Positions 1 to 9,184 are shown, counted from the first letter of the stretch. The stretch: DNA of 55,132 nucleotides from Pseudomonas sp. NKUCC02_KPG (GCF_019345465.1 NZ_JAHKRC010000023.1:1-55132), one strand, 5' to 3'. A program made the numbers and translations. The notes: generated by a model from the sequence alone, not told the origin.

Positions 1-7
1 GGGTGTT

Positions 8-58
8 GTGGGGGCGGGGGGTCGCGCGCGTGGGGCGCGCGAGCACGCCCGCCCCCAC
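8..58. repeat. GC-rich inverted repeat downstream of the Lon-like gene
   Basis: GTGGGGGCGGG (8-18) is perfectly complementary to CCCGCCCCCAC (48-58). Between them lie further GCGCGC runs that can extend the stem. The element sits just after the stop codon of the minus-strand Lon-like gene. It could be a diverged REP-type palindrome or part of a transcription end. There is no clear U-tract within the window, so an intrinsic terminator is not supported. The window edge cuts off the context. Confidence 0.5.
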
Positions 59-78
59 ACATGACATCTTTCAGGGGG

Positions 79-2517
79 TCAGGCCGGTTTCTTTGCTGCC
101 AGGGCCTCAGCCAGCAACTCTTTCTCGGCCTCCTTGAGGTCGTCGTCGTTGATCATTTCAGCGATCACCCGCAACCGCTCTACCACGCGCGCATTGACGC
201 TGCCTTCAGGGAACTGGCCCTCTTCATCCGGCTCACCGGCAGGCTCACCCACCAACAGGCTCAACGCTTCATCGGCCTGACGCACCGCATACACGTGGAA
301 CTTGCCATCACGCACCGCCTGCAGCACCTTCTCATCCAGCATCAGGGTCGCCACGTTGGCCTGCGGGATAATTGCCCCCTGCTCGCCTGTAAGCCCCCGC
401 GCTTCACAGAGTCGGAAGAAGCCCTCGATCTTCTCGTTGACCCCGCCCACCGCCTGCACTTCACCAAACTGGTTGATGGAACCGGTGATGGCAAAACACT
501 GTTTGAGTGGCGTTTTGGACAGCGCCGAAATCAACGTACAGGCCTCACCCAGCGAGGCACTGTCGCCATCGACATAACCGTAGGACTGTTCCAGCGCGAT
601 ACTGGCTGAAATCGCCAGCGGGAATTCCTGTGCATAACGGCTGCCCAGGTACCCGGTCAAAATCATCACGCCCTTGGAGTGAATCGGCTGACCCAGGTTA
701 ACTTCACGCTCGATATCGACGATACCGCTGCCACCCGGATACACCGTGGCGGATATCCGCGCAGGTACACCAAAGGCCGAGTCGCCGACTTCCAGCACGG
801 TCAGGCCGTTGCACTTGCCCACGGCCGCGCCATCGGTGTCGATGAGAATTATCCCTGCCAGCATGTCATCAAGAATGCGCGCCGACACTCGACCGGTACG
901 CGTGGCCTTGGCCTTGAGCGCACGCTCGATATGGCCGGCATCGGTCATCTCATCGCCCGCCAGGTGACGAATGAAATCCGCCTCGCTGACCAGCTGGAAC
1001 AGATCACCGATACGCGCCGACAAACGACCCTGATGCTCGGCCAGGCGTGCGCTGTAGGTCGCCAGACGCGCTACCGCATCGGCGGTCAGCGGCGCCATGC
1101 CTTCTTCTGAAGTCCGGGTGGTCAGCAACTGAGCGAACTGCTCAAGGCTTTCATCGACCATCGGGATGTCTTCGTCGAAGTCCACCAGCACCCGGAACAT
1201 CTCCTGGAAGTCCGGATCAAGGTCCTGCAGCGTGTAATACAGCTGGCGGGCACCAATGATCACGACCTTGACCTGCAAGGGAATGACTTGCGGATTGAGG
1301 GTGACGGTCGCCAGACGGCCCATCTCGCCCAGCGGGGACTCCATCTTCAACTTGCGCGATTGCAGGGCACGCTTCAGGGCATCCCACACAAAGGGCTCAC
1401 TGAGCATTTTCTCGGCTTCAAGAATCAAAAACCCACCGTTGGCACGATGCAGCGCGCCCGGGCGCAACTGCCGGTACGTGGTGTAAAGCGCGCCCTGGTC
1501 AGTGCTGTACTCAATACGACCGAACAGGTTGTCATACGTGGGGTGCGGCTCAAACACTACCGGCGCACCACCGCTCAGCGGCTGGCCTACCACCAGGCTG
1601 GGCAGGTACTGCTCTTCGAGCAACTTGCGGGCCTGGGCGTCGGTCTTGCTGTCGTCGACCAATTGCTCGACCACGGTTTTCAGCAAGTACACCTGCATGG
1701 CTTGCAGATAACCGCAGACCGCACCATTTTCGGCGTACTTCTGCGACAACGGCGACAGCAACGGCTGCAACGCCAGGGTGATGGTTTCTTCGTTCAGTTG
1801 GCGCAGCTGATTGTTCGACTCGCGCTTCCATTGCGGCAGGCTGGCCAGTTCTTCGTTCAGCCGCTCTTCCAGTCCGGAAATATCCTCATGGAAGCGCTCT
1901 CGCTCAACCTCAGGCAATTGCGAAAACTCGGCCTCATCCAGCGCCTTGCCATCACTCATCGGCGTGAAGGCCACGTTGCTGCTGTCGCGATACAACGCAA
2001 CGCCTTTTTCCAGCGCCAGCCGCTCGATCACATCCAGCGCCCGGTCGTACCGCTGATTGAAGCCCCGATCGATCGCGCTTTTGCGCTGTTGATACGTCGG
2101 GTGCTCAAACACCGCCGGAAAGGTCGCCAGCAGGTTGTCGATCAGGTGGTTGATATCGGCAATAAATGCACCCGCGCTGCTCGAAGGCAGTTCCAGGGCA
2201 CGTGGCTCACGGGGCTCGTCAAAATTATTGACGTACACCCAATCGCTCGGGGACTTCAGGCGCTTGCCCTCGGCCTTGAGGTAGCGTTTGACGAATGAGA
2301 AGCGGCCCGTACCCGGCTCGCCCATCACAAATACGTTGTAACCCGGACGTGGCATGGCCACGCCAAACTGCAGGGCTTCGACCGCACGCTCCTGGCCGAG
2401 AATGCCGCGAAAAGGTTCTAAATCATTGGTATTCGAGAAGCTGAACTGTTCAGCAGAGAAAGGACGGGTTAGCGCATCAGGCGCTAGACGCAAGCTGGTG
2501 GCAACAGAATCAGGCAT
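79..2517 (-). CDS. Lon-like ATP-dependent protease (AAA family, Lon proteolytic domain)
   Basis: The 812-residue protein has an N-terminal AAA-like module with a Walker-A-like GEPGTGRFS around residue 67. A central ATPase/linker region follows. The C-terminal Lon peptidase domain has the Ser-Lys dyad: Ser653 in the GDSAS motif and Lys696 in the VNEKIEGFF motif. This architecture is that of the Lon-related family (YcbZ/LonB-like), not classical LonA, because the LonA N-terminal substrate-recognition domain is absent. By family knowledge it degrades damaged or regulatory proteins in the cytoplasm using ATP. The final ATP-loop Lys of a canonical Walker A (GKS/T) is replaced by Arg-Phe (GTGRFS), so the first nucleotide site may be degenerate. 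It is transcribed alone and divergently from the DUF3015 gene. Its specific substrates cannot be told from the sequence. Confidence 0.9.
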   Translation of the reverse strand: MPDSVATSLRLAPDALTRPFSAEQFSFSNTNDLEPFRGILGQERAVEALQFGVAMPRPGYNVFVMGEPGTGRFSFVKRYLKAEGKRLKSPSDWVYVNNFDEPREPRALELPSSSAGAFIADINHLIDNLLATFPAVFEHPTYQQRKSAIDRGFNQRYDRALDVIERLALEKGVALYRDSSNVAFTPMSDGKALDEAEFSQLPEVERERFHEDISGLEERLNEELASLPQWKRESNNQLRQLNEETITLALQPLLSPLSQKYAENGAVCGYLQAMQVYLLKTVVEQLVDDSKTDAQARKLLEEQYLPSLVVGQPLSGGAPVVFEPHPTYDNLFGRIEYSTDQGALYTTYRQLRPGALHRANGGFLILEAEKMLSEPFVWDALKRALQSRKLKMESPLGEMGRLATVTLNPQVIPLQVKVVIIGARQLYYTLQDLDPDFQEMFRVLVDFDEDIPMVDESLEQFAQLLTTRTSEEGMAPLTADAVARLATYSARLAEHQGRLSARIGDLFQLVSEADFIRHLAGDEMTDAGHIERALKAKATRTGRVSARILDDMLAGIILIDTDGAAVGKCNGLTVLEVGDSAFGVPARISATVYPGGSGIVDIEREVNLGQPIHSKGVMILTGYLGSRYAQEFPLAISASIALEQSYGYVDGDSASLGEACTLISALSKTPLKQCFAITGSINQFGEVQAVGGVNEKIEGFFRLCEARGLTGEQGAIIPQANVATLMLDEKVLQAVRDGKFHVYAVRQADEALSLLVGEPAGEPDEEGQFPEGSVNARVVERLRVIAEMINDDDLKEAEKELLAEALAAKKPA

Positions 2518-2790
2518 CGGGCTTCCTTACATCGGGCGGGGCAGATGGCAGCATTCTGGCGCTGGCTGTACATCACTGGCAAGGCGTACAACACGGGAAA
2601 GTTCACCCCATCGTATTTACGGGCAAAAAATGTGCATCAACAGAGATTGTTTTACAAAAAACCACGGAACCTGCCGATCGTGCCTAGACTCCAAGCTGTT
2701 ACGCGGCTGGAAGGCATAACCGGCTCGTACTGGCGCTTCAGGGCCAGAAACCCTTGTCCATTGGTTGCACACATATAGAGAACAAAGCTT

Positions 2791-3279
2791 ATGAAACGGA
2801 TTCTTCTCGGTACTCTCTTTACAGTTGTTTCCCTCAATGCCATGGCGCAAGCCCCGGGCGGTCCGAACTGCGGTTGGGGCAACATGCTGTTTGAAGGTCA
2901 GCGCGGCACCCCTGCACACTTCCTGGCATCCACCACCAACGGCACGTCCGGTAACGCCACCTTCGGCATGACCTCCGGCACCAACGGCTGTACGACCAAG
3001 GACGCCCTGACCTACGGCGGCAAATCGTGGATTGCCATGAATGGCATGATCAACGAACTGTCCGAAGACATGGCCAAAGGCAATGGCGAAGCACTGACCA
3101 CCTACGCGGTGGTACTGGGCGTCGCCCCTGAAGATCGCGCGCATTTTGCCGCCGTCACCCACGAGCACTTCCAGCAAATCTTCAGCAAGGCCGATGTAAC
3201 GGCTGAAGATGTTCACAACAACACCCTGGCTATCCTCAAAGGCGATGCCCGCCTGGCCAAATACGCCACTGCTGCGTAG
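2791..3279 (+). CDS. DUF3015 family secreted protein
   Basis: A 162-residue protein with a Sec signal peptide (MKRILLGTLFTVVSLNAMA, cleavage near residue 19-20). The mature part starts QAPGGPNCGWGNMLFEGQRG, as in the DUF3015 family, which is common in Pseudomonas and Shewanella. Two cysteines in the mature chain (in PNCGWG and TNGCTT) could form a disulfide in the periplasm. The function of the family is not established. The start is supported by a purine-rich AGAGAACAAAG shortly upstream of the ATG. A GC-rich hairpin follows the stop. It appears to be a single-gene unit, with the next gene beginning about 80 bases on. Confidence 0.85.
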   Translation: MKRILLGTLFTVVSLNAMAQAPGGPNCGWGNMLFEGQRGTPAHFLASTTNGTSGNATFGMTSGTNGCTTKDALTYGGKSWIAMNGMINELSEDMAKGNGEALTTYAVVLGVAPEDRAHFAAVTHEHFQQIFSKADVTAEDVHNNTLAILKGDARLAKYATAA

Positions 3280-3292
3280 TAAATGAGATCTG

Positions 3293-3312
3293 CCCGCTCC
3301 TCTGGGAGCGGG
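3293..3312 (+). terminator. Possible terminator hairpin after the DUF3015 gene
   Basis: CCCGCTCC and GGAGCGGG pair around a short loop 14 bases after the stop, followed by a weakly T-rich TATTCTCC. The stem resembles half of the local REP palindrome, so it may be a REP remnant acting as an mRNA end rather than a dedicated terminator. Confidence 0.4.
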
Positions 3313-3357
3313 TATTCTCCTGCGTCACCCCTCTTCGTCTGACAACAGTTGCCGAAC

Positions 3358-5211
3358 ATGCTCAAACGCCTTGCCTATCTGGCGCTCTGTGCCTGCGCCC
3401 CGCTGTATGCCGCACCCCATATTGACGATCAACGTATTCAGCAGTTGGCCAACGACCCGTTCTGGATCTCTCTGGGACACTATGAAGCCGGCAAGTTGAG
3501 CGGCTGGCGCAGCTATGTCAGCGACGACAAATTCTTTCTGGCCCCCGACGGCGCCCATCACCCGGACGCCGAACTGCGTGCCACCGTCCAGGCCTTGTAT
3601 TCGCCCTTGAGCCTGGGGGACAAACACCCGCAGTGCGTGTACCCGGCCCGCACCCGCTGGCTCAAGGCCCAGTTGAACCTGACCGACCTGCCCAAGGCCG
3701 AATGCGCAGAGTTCACGCAATGGTTCAAGGACGTTGCACCGCACAGCACGGTGATGATTTTCCCGGCGGCCTACCTGAACAGCCCGTCCTCGATGTTCGG
3801 CCACACCTTGTTGCGTATCGACCAGGCCGATGTGCAGAACAACAAGACCGCCCTGCTCAGCTACGCGATCAATTTCGGCGCCTACATTGAGGGTTCCGAC
3901 AACAGCATTTTGTATGCCTGGAAGGGGTTGGCCGGTGGCTATCCCGGCCTGTTCGCGCTGGTGCCCTACCAGGAAAAGCTCTCCGAGTACCGCAGCCTCG
4001 AAAACCGTGACCTGTGGGAATACCGACTCAATCTGACTCCCGAAGAAACCCAGCGCATGGTCGAGCATGTGTGGGAGCTCAAACAGATCCAGTTCGACTA
4101 TTTCTTCTTTGACGAAAACTGCTCGTATCGCCTGCTGGAGTTGTTGCAAGTGGCACGTCCCGGCTTGCAACTGACCACCCAGTTCCCGCTGACCGCGATC
4201 CCCACCGACACCGTCAAAGCGGTCAAGGAAGCGGGCTTGGTTGAAAGTATCGAATACCGCCCTTCCCGGGAGCGTGAACTGCTGGATCGCGCCAAAACCC
4301 TCGATCCTGAGGAACAGCAATGGGTGCTGCAGATCAGCGCCGATCAGGCCCGGTTGCAAAACCCGACCTTCAAGGCGCTGCCAAAAGAACGCCAGGCGCT
4401 GATTATCGACGCCGCTTATCGTCTTGAACGCTACCGGGCAAACGGTCTCGAACGTGACCCGGCCCGCTCCCAGCGCAGCTTCGAACTGCTGCGCGCCATC
4501 AACCAGAATCCAGCTCCTGAACTGCAGGTCGAACAACCCGAGTTGCCCGAAAACGGCCACGAATCGCGCACCTGGCAACTGGGGGCCGGTAGCCGTGACG
4601 ACAAGGCCTTTGCCGAGTACGGCCTGCGCATGGCTTACCACGACTTGAACGACAACGCGCCCGGCTTTCCGCTGGGCGCGCAGATTGAAATCCTGCAACT
4701 CAAGCTGCGCCAGTACGAAGGTAACAAGTGGCAAGTTCAGCAACTGGACCTGGCCAACATTCGCTCCCTGACCCCGCGTAACGACTTGCTGCAACCCTGG
4801 TCCTGGCAAGTGGGCGGCGGGCTGGAACGGGTGCTGGGCAAGCATGGCGATGAAAGCCTGGTCAGCCACGTCAATGGGGGCGCGGGCGGCACCTGGCAGT
4901 TGGGCGAAAACCTGCTGGGCTTTGCCCTCGGCACCCTGCGCGTGGAGCACAACAACGATTTCGCCGCCTTTGTTTCACCGGCAGCGGGGTTTAACACAGG
5001 GCTTCTCTGGCGCAATCCGGTGGGCAACCTGAGTCTTGAAGCCAAAGGTGATTACTTCACCAACGGTGAAGTCCGCCGCAGCCTCAGCCTGAACCAGCAA
5101 TGGGAAATTTCGCGCAATCTGGGCCTGCGACTGAGTGCACAACGTGAGTTCAGCAAGCTGACCTCACCCGTCAACGAAGTGATGCTGGAGTTGAAGTGGT
5201 ATCACTACTGA
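3358..5211 (+). CDS. DUF4105 (Lnb N-terminal periplasmic domain) protein
   Basis: The protein is 617 residues from the ATG at 3358. A TTG at 3349 is in frame but adds only three residues before the signal peptide MLKRLAYLALCACAPLYAA. Residues about 100-300 form the DUF4105 domain, recognisable by SPSSMFGHTLLRID and FDENCSYRLLELL. The conserved His and Cys in these motifs suggest a papain-like/NlpC-type fold. The C-terminal half has alternating aromatic strands and ends in Trp-Tyr-His-Tyr, consistent with a beta-barrel or outer-membrane-associated domain. The location is periplasm or outer membrane, and the activity is unproven. The stop is followed directly by the strong ribosome-binding site of the chorismate mutase gene, so the two are probably co-transcribed. 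Confidence 0.85.
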   Translation: MLKRLAYLALCACAPLYAAPHIDDQRIQQLANDPFWISLGHYEAGKLSGWRSYVSDDKFFLAPDGAHHPDAELRATVQALYSPLSLGDKHPQCVYPARTRWLKAQLNLTDLPKAECAEFTQWFKDVAPHSTVMIFPAAYLNSPSSMFGHTLLRIDQADVQNNKTALLSYAINFGAYIEGSDNSILYAWKGLAGGYPGLFALVPYQEKLSEYRSLENRDLWEYRLNLTPEETQRMVEHVWELKQIQFDYFFFDENCSYRLLELLQVARPGLQLTTQFPLTAIPTDTVKAVKEAGLVESIEYRPSRERELLDRAKTLDPEEQQWVLQISADQARLQNPTFKALPKERQALIIDAAYRLERYRANGLERDPARSQRSFELLRAINQNPAPELQVEQPELPENGHESRTWQLGAGSRDDKAFAEYGLRMAYHDLNDNAPGFPLGAQIEILQLKLRQYEGNKWQVQQLDLANIRSLTPRNDLLQPWSWQVGGGLERVLGKHGDESLVSHVNGGAGGTWQLGENLLGFALGTLRVEHNNDFAAFVSPAAGFNTGLLWRNPVGNLSLEAKGDYFTNGEVRRSLSLNQQWEISRNLGLRLSAQREFSKLTSPVNEVMLELKWYHY

Positions 5212-5222
5212 AAGGAGGTTTT
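5211..5222 (+). promoter_or_regulatory. Strong Shine-Dalgarno for the chorismate mutase gene
   Basis: AAAGGAGGTTTT overlaps the last base of the DUF4105 stop codon. Its GGAGG core lies 9 bases before the ATG at 5228. A near-perfect anti-16S match so close to the preceding stop implies translation of the small gene from the shared transcript. Confidence 0.8.
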
Positions 5223-5227
5223 AAGAC

Positions 5228-5521
5228 ATGGCTGTTAACTACGATTCCCTTGAACAGGTGCGCGAGAAAATCGACGGGCTGGATCGCCAGATTGTCGGCT
5301 TGATCGCCGAACGGGGTGCCTGCGTATCGCAAGCGGCGCTGTTCAAAAAAGACAGCGATGCGGTCAGGGCGCCGCAACGGGTTGAGCAGGTGATTGCAAA
5401 AGTCCGGGCGCTGGCCTCAGAACTGGGCGCTAACCCGAACGTCACCGAAGAAGTTTACCGCGCCATGATTGCAGCCTTTATCGAGCAAGAACTGGCTGAG
5501 CACAAGGCGCTTGCCAACTAG
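5228..5521 (+). CDS. Chorismate mutase, AroQ class
   Basis: A 97-residue all-helical protein of the AroQ fold, which converts chorismate to prephenate in phenylalanine/tyrosine synthesis. Aligned with the E. coli mutase domain, Arg12, Arg29 and Lys40 fall at the spacing of catalytic Arg11, Arg28 and Lys39, and Arg51 is also conserved. The position of E. coli Gln88 appears to be Glu near the C terminus (FIEQELAEH), although the alignment there is loose. There is no signal peptide, so it is cytoplasmic. The gene stands alone, without pheA or tyrA fusion. PchB-like isochorismate-pyruvate lyase activity cannot be excluded from sequence, but no siderophore salicylate genes are nearby. It has a strong ribosome-binding site and follows the DUF4105 gene by 16 bases. 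A REP pair lies after the stop. Confidence 0.85.
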   Translation: MAVNYDSLEQVREKIDGLDRQIVGLIAERGACVSQAALFKKDSDAVRAPQRVEQVIAKVRALASELGANPNVTEEVYRAMIAAFIEQELAEHKALAN

Positions 5522-5531
5522 ATAGAGACCG

Positions 5532-5618
5532 TGTGGGAGCGGGCTTGCTCGCGATTGGATCGACGTGATGCAACAGATACACCGCGTCGCTTGCATCGCG
5601 AGCAAGCCCGCTCCCACA
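5532..5618. repeat. REP pair (REPIN) between chorismate mutase and gdhA
   Basis: TGTGGGAGCGGGCTTGCTCG (from 5532, continuing CGAT) and its reverse complement, ending at 5618, form two inverted REP palindromes separated by about 40 variable bases. This is the typical Pseudomonas REPIN arrangement. It lies between convergent genes. Confidence 0.9.
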
Positions 5619-5634
5619 GAAGAACGGAACCGGC

Positions 5635-6972
5635 TTACACCACGCCCTGGGCCAGCATCGCGTCAGCGACTTTCACGAAGCCCGCAATGTTCGCACCTTT
5701 GACGTAGTTGATCCGACCGTTTTCTTCGCCGTAGTGAACGCACGCATGATGGATCGACTGCATGATGTTATGCAGTTTGCTGTCGACCTCTCCTGCCGTC
5801 CACAGCAGGCGCATGGCGTTTTGCGACATTTCCAGACCGCTCACCGCCACGCCGCCGGCATTGGATGCCTTGCCCGGTGCAAACAAGATACCGGCCTCGA
5901 TAAACAGATCAACCGCTTCGAGGGTAGTCGGCATGTTCGCGCCTTCTGCCACGCACACACAGCCATTGCTCAACAATGTACGGGCCGCTTCAGCGTCCAG
6001 TTCGTTCTGAGTGGCGCATGGCAATGCGATGTCGCACGCCAGGCTCCACGGATGCTGGCCCGCCAGAAACTCCAGACCAAACTGCCCGGCCAATTCGCTG
6101 ATACGACCGCGCTTGACGTTTTTGAGCTCCATCAGCGCTTCCCACTGCTCCTCACTCAAACCGGCTTCGCAGTACAACGTGCCTTCGGAGTCCGACAACG
6201 AGATCACTTTGCCGCCCAGGTCCATGACTTTGCGCGCCGCATACTGCGCCACGTTACCGGAGCCAGAGATCGCTACGCGCTTGCCATCGATACGCTGGCC
6301 GCTGCGCTTGAGCATTTCCTGCGCGAAGTACACACAACCAAAGCCGGTGGCTTCAGGGCGGATCAGGCTGCCGCCGTAGCTCATGCCCTTGCCGGTCAGC
6401 ACCGAGGTGAACTGGTTGCTCAGGCGCTTGTACTGGCCAAACATAAAGCCGATTTCACGGGCGCCTACACCGATATCGCCTGCCGGCACGTCAACGTCCG
6501 AACCAATGTGGCGGTACAGCTCGCTCATGAAGGCCTGACAGAAACGCATGACTTCAGCGTCGCTCTTGCCCTTGGGGTTGAAGTCAGAGCCGCCCTTGCC
6601 GCCGCCCATAGGCAACGAGGTCAGGGAGTTCTTGAAGGTTTGCTCGAACGCCAGGAACTTCAGAACGCCAAGGTTCACCGACGGATGGAACCGCAGACCA
6701 CCCTTGTAAGGGCCAATGGCGCTGTTCATCTGGATACGGAAACCACGGTTAACCCGCACTTTGCCTTCATCATCAACCCAGGATACGCGGAACACGATCG
6801 CGCGCTCAGGTTCACAAATGCGCTCAAGAATGCCTGAAGTGAGGTAATGGGGATTGGCTTCAAGAAACGGCCACAAACTGCGCAGGACTTCTTCTACTGC
6901 CTGGTGGAATTCAGGCTGGTCCGGGTCACGTTTTTTCAGGCGGGCAAGGAACTGGTCGACGGATTCGATCAT
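5635..6972 (-). CDS. gdhA: NADP-specific glutamate dehydrogenase
   Basis: The 445-residue protein matches the hexameric bacterial GdhA family (E. coli GdhA 447). It makes glutamate from 2-oxoglutarate, ammonium and NADPH in the cytoplasm. The substrate-binding GPYKGGLRFH motif has its Lys at residue 90. The catalytic Lys126 lies in PMGGGKGGSD, and the PAGDIGVG motif follows. The dinucleotide fold has GSGNVAQYA near residue 235. The ATG at 6972 is followed by the expected N terminus. Upstream is an AT-rich stretch (6973-7201) that should hold the promoter. The gene is a single unit. Its converging neighbour is separated by a REPIN. Confidence 0.96.
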   Translation of the reverse strand: MIESVDQFLARLKKRDPDQPEFHQAVEEVLRSLWPFLEANPHYLTSGILERICEPERAIVFRVSWVDDEGKVRVNRGFRIQMNSAIGPYKGGLRFHPSVNLGVLKFLAFEQTFKNSLTSLPMGGGKGGSDFNPKGKSDAEVMRFCQAFMSELYRHIGSDVDVPAGDIGVGAREIGFMFGQYKRLSNQFTSVLTGKGMSYGGSLIRPEATGFGCVYFAQEMLKRSGQRIDGKRVAISGSGNVAQYAARKVMDLGGKVISLSDSEGTLYCEAGLSEEQWEALMELKNVKRGRISELAGQFGLEFLAGQHPWSLACDIALPCATQNELDAEAARTLLSNGCVCVAEGANMPTTLEAVDLFIEAGILFAPGKASNAGGVAVSGLEMSQNAMRLLWTAGEVDSKLHNIMQSIHHACVHYGEENGRINYVKGANIAGFVKVADAMLAQGVV

Positions 6973-7201
6973 GGTTAATTCTCGGCAAATTTATTGTCGT
7001 TAAACAGAGATTGACCGGAACTTTATCAATTCATGTGGCACCGCGACAGCGCAAAATGTCGCAGTTCTGAATTTAAATGGTGCATTTATATAAATTAAAC
7101 CGATTTCACGGGCTTTTGCGCACCAAAAAAAAGCTTCTTGTACTCACTTTTGCACCACTAAAAACCCACCTTCTGTTCCTACAGGGTCAGTATTGCTCTG
7201 C

Positions 7202-7230
7202 AAAAAAAACGGAGCCCCGAGGGGCTCCGT
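7202..7230 (-). terminator. Intrinsic terminator of ettA
   Basis: ACGGAGCCCC (7209-7218) pairs with GGGGCTCCGT (7221-7230) around a two-base loop. Read on the minus strand, the stem is followed by a run of eight T, a canonical Rho-independent terminator 20 bases after the ettA stop. Confidence 0.9.
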
Positions 7231-7249
7231 CTTTTCTTGCAAACCGGCC

Positions 7250-8917
7250 TTACTGGGCCAGTTTTTTGTGACGCACACGGTGCGGCTGAGTGGCCGCTTC
7301 GCCGAGGCGCTTTTTACGATCAGCTTCGTACTCGGTGTAGTTACCTTCAAAGAAGATTGCTTGCGAGTCGTCTTCGTACGCCAGGATGTGAGTCGCAACG
7401 CGGTCAAGGAACCACCGATCGTGAGAGATCACAATGGCGGCGCCAGGGAAGTCCAGCAGCGCTTCTTCGAGCGAACGCAGCGTCTCAACGTCAAGGTCGT
7501 TGGACGGTTCGTCGAGCAGCAGCACGTTGGCGCCCTCTTTCAAGGTCAGGGCCAGGTGCAGGCGACCACGCTCACCACCGGACAGGTCCTTGACGAACTT
7601 CTGCTGATCGCCACCTTTGAAGTTGAAACGACCTACATAGGTACGCGACGGGATTTCATAGTTTCCGATGCGGATCACATCGGAACCGTCAGAAATCGCC
7701 TGGAACACAGTCTTGCTGCCGTCCAGATCGTCACGGCTCTGGTCCACGCACGCCAGTTGCACGGTTTCACCGACTTCGATGCTGCCCGAATCCGGCTGTT
7801 CCTTGCCCATCAGCATGCGGAACAAGGTCGACTTACCGGCACCGTTACCGCCGATCACGCCAACGATGGCGCCTTTAGGCATCGCGAACGACAGGTTGTC
7901 GATCAACACGCGATCGCCGTAACCCTTGGACACGTTCTTGAACTCGATAACCTTGTCACCCAGGCGCGGACCAGCCGGGATGTAGATTTCGTTGGTCTCG
8001 CTGCGCTTCTGGAATTCCTGCGATTGCAGTTCCTCGAAACGCTGCAGACGAGCCTTGGACTTCGACTGACGCGCCTTGGCACCTTTACGGACCCATTCCA
8101 GCTCGTCTTTCATGGCCTTTTCATGGGCCGACTGCTGCTTGGATTCGGCAGCCAGACGATCGGACTTGGCTTCAAGCCAACCCGAATAGTTGCCCTCGTA
8201 AGGAATGCCCGCGCCACGGTCAAGCTCAAGGATCCAGCCCGCCACGTTATCCAGGAAGTAACGGTCGTGCGTAATCGCAACCACGGTACCCGGGAAGTCG
8301 TGCAGGAAGTGCTCAAGCCAGGCTACAGAGTCGGCATCCAGGTGGTTGGTTGGTTCGTCGAGCAGCAGCATGTCCGGGGCCGACAGCAGCAGGCGGCACA
8401 AGGCCACACGGCGCTTCTCACCACCCGACAGGTGCTCAACCTTGGCATCCCAGGCTGGCAAACGCAGGGCGTCGGCAGCGACTTCCAGCTGGCGCTCCAG
8501 GTTGTGACCGTCGCTCGCTTGCAGGATCGACTCAAGCTTGGCCTGTTCAGCAGCCAGCTTGTCAAAATCGGCATCCGGGTCTGCGTATTCGGCGTAAACC
8601 TGATCCAGGCGCGCTTGAGCGTCCTTGATGACGCTCACGGCTTCTTCAACCACTTCGCGCACGGTTTTGCTCGGATCCAGCTGCGGTTCCTGCGGCAGGT
8701 AACCGATGTTCAGGTCGGGCATCGGACGGGCTTCGCCGTCGAACTCGGTATCGACACCCGCCATGATTTTCAACAGGGTGGATTTACCCGAACCGTTCAA
8801 GCCGAGTACGCCAATCTTGGCGCCAGGGAAAAACGACAGGGAGATGTTTTTCAGGATTTCCCGCTTCGGCGGAACAACTTTGCTCAGCCGATGCATGGTG
8901 AAAACGTATTGAGCCAT
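7250..8917 (-). CDS. ettA: Energy-dependent translational throttle protein EttA (ABC-F)
   Basis: From the ATG at 8917 the protein is 555 residues, equal to E. coli EttA, and starts MAQYVFTMHRLSKVV like the family. An upstream in-frame ATG at 9028 would add 37 unrelated residues and is rejected. The protein has two ABC ATPase domains and no membrane segments. Domain 1 has Walker A GLNGSGKST (39-47), signature LSGGEKRR and Walker B LLLDEPTNHLD. Domain 2 has GGNGAGKST, LSGGERGR and LLLDEPSNDLD. The charged linker between them is the P-site tRNA interaction motif of ABC-F proteins. By family knowledge it binds the ribosomal E site and gates entry into elongation according to the ADP/ATP ratio. 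It is divergent from morA. Confidence 0.95.
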   Translation of the reverse strand: MAQYVFTMHRLSKVVPPKREILKNISLSFFPGAKIGVLGLNGSGKSTLLKIMAGVDTEFDGEARPMPDLNIGYLPQEPQLDPSKTVREVVEEAVSVIKDAQARLDQVYAEYADPDADFDKLAAEQAKLESILQASDGHNLERQLEVAADALRLPAWDAKVEHLSGGEKRRVALCRLLLSAPDMLLLDEPTNHLDADSVAWLEHFLHDFPGTVVAITHDRYFLDNVAGWILELDRGAGIPYEGNYSGWLEAKSDRLAAESKQQSAHEKAMKDELEWVRKGAKARQSKSKARLQRFEELQSQEFQKRSETNEIYIPAGPRLGDKVIEFKNVSKGYGDRVLIDNLSFAMPKGAIVGVIGGNGAGKSTLFRMLMGKEQPDSGSIEVGETVQLACVDQSRDDLDGSKTVFQAISDGSDVIRIGNYEIPSRTYVGRFNFKGGDQQKFVKDLSGGERGRLHLALTLKEGANVLLLDEPSNDLDVETLRSLEEALLDFPGAAIVISHDRWFLDRVATHILAYEDDSQAIFFEGNYTEYEADRKKRLGEAATQPHRVRHKKLAQ

Positions 8918-9184
8918 GGAGAACCTAGGGTCAGAGACGAGTGAATAAGGTGCGAGCAATGCCCGGATCAGGCCATAGCAGAAAGTCAGGGACTGATCGA
9001 AATCAATGCCTGCTCGCAGAAAATGCATAAATGTAGACGCCCGAATCTACCTGAATGCGCTGAACAGGGCAAACCAGTGCAGACCAGAGGGCTGGCACTT
9101 TGCCACAACCCAAGGCATGCTAGGCGCCCTCTGGGCGTCTTTAGGGGGCCTGGCGCCAATGCCGCCAAATTGCAGGATCACACG

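Noticed and set aside
3325..4950. 541-codon minus-strand frame opposite the DUF4105 gene
   Set aside because: The plus-strand frame has a signal peptide and family motifs; the minus frame has low-complexity Gln/Leu/Gly content.
8918..9028. N-terminal extension of EttA to the ATG at 9028
   Set aside because: The shorter form has the exact family length and start sequence; the extension runs into the divergent promoter.
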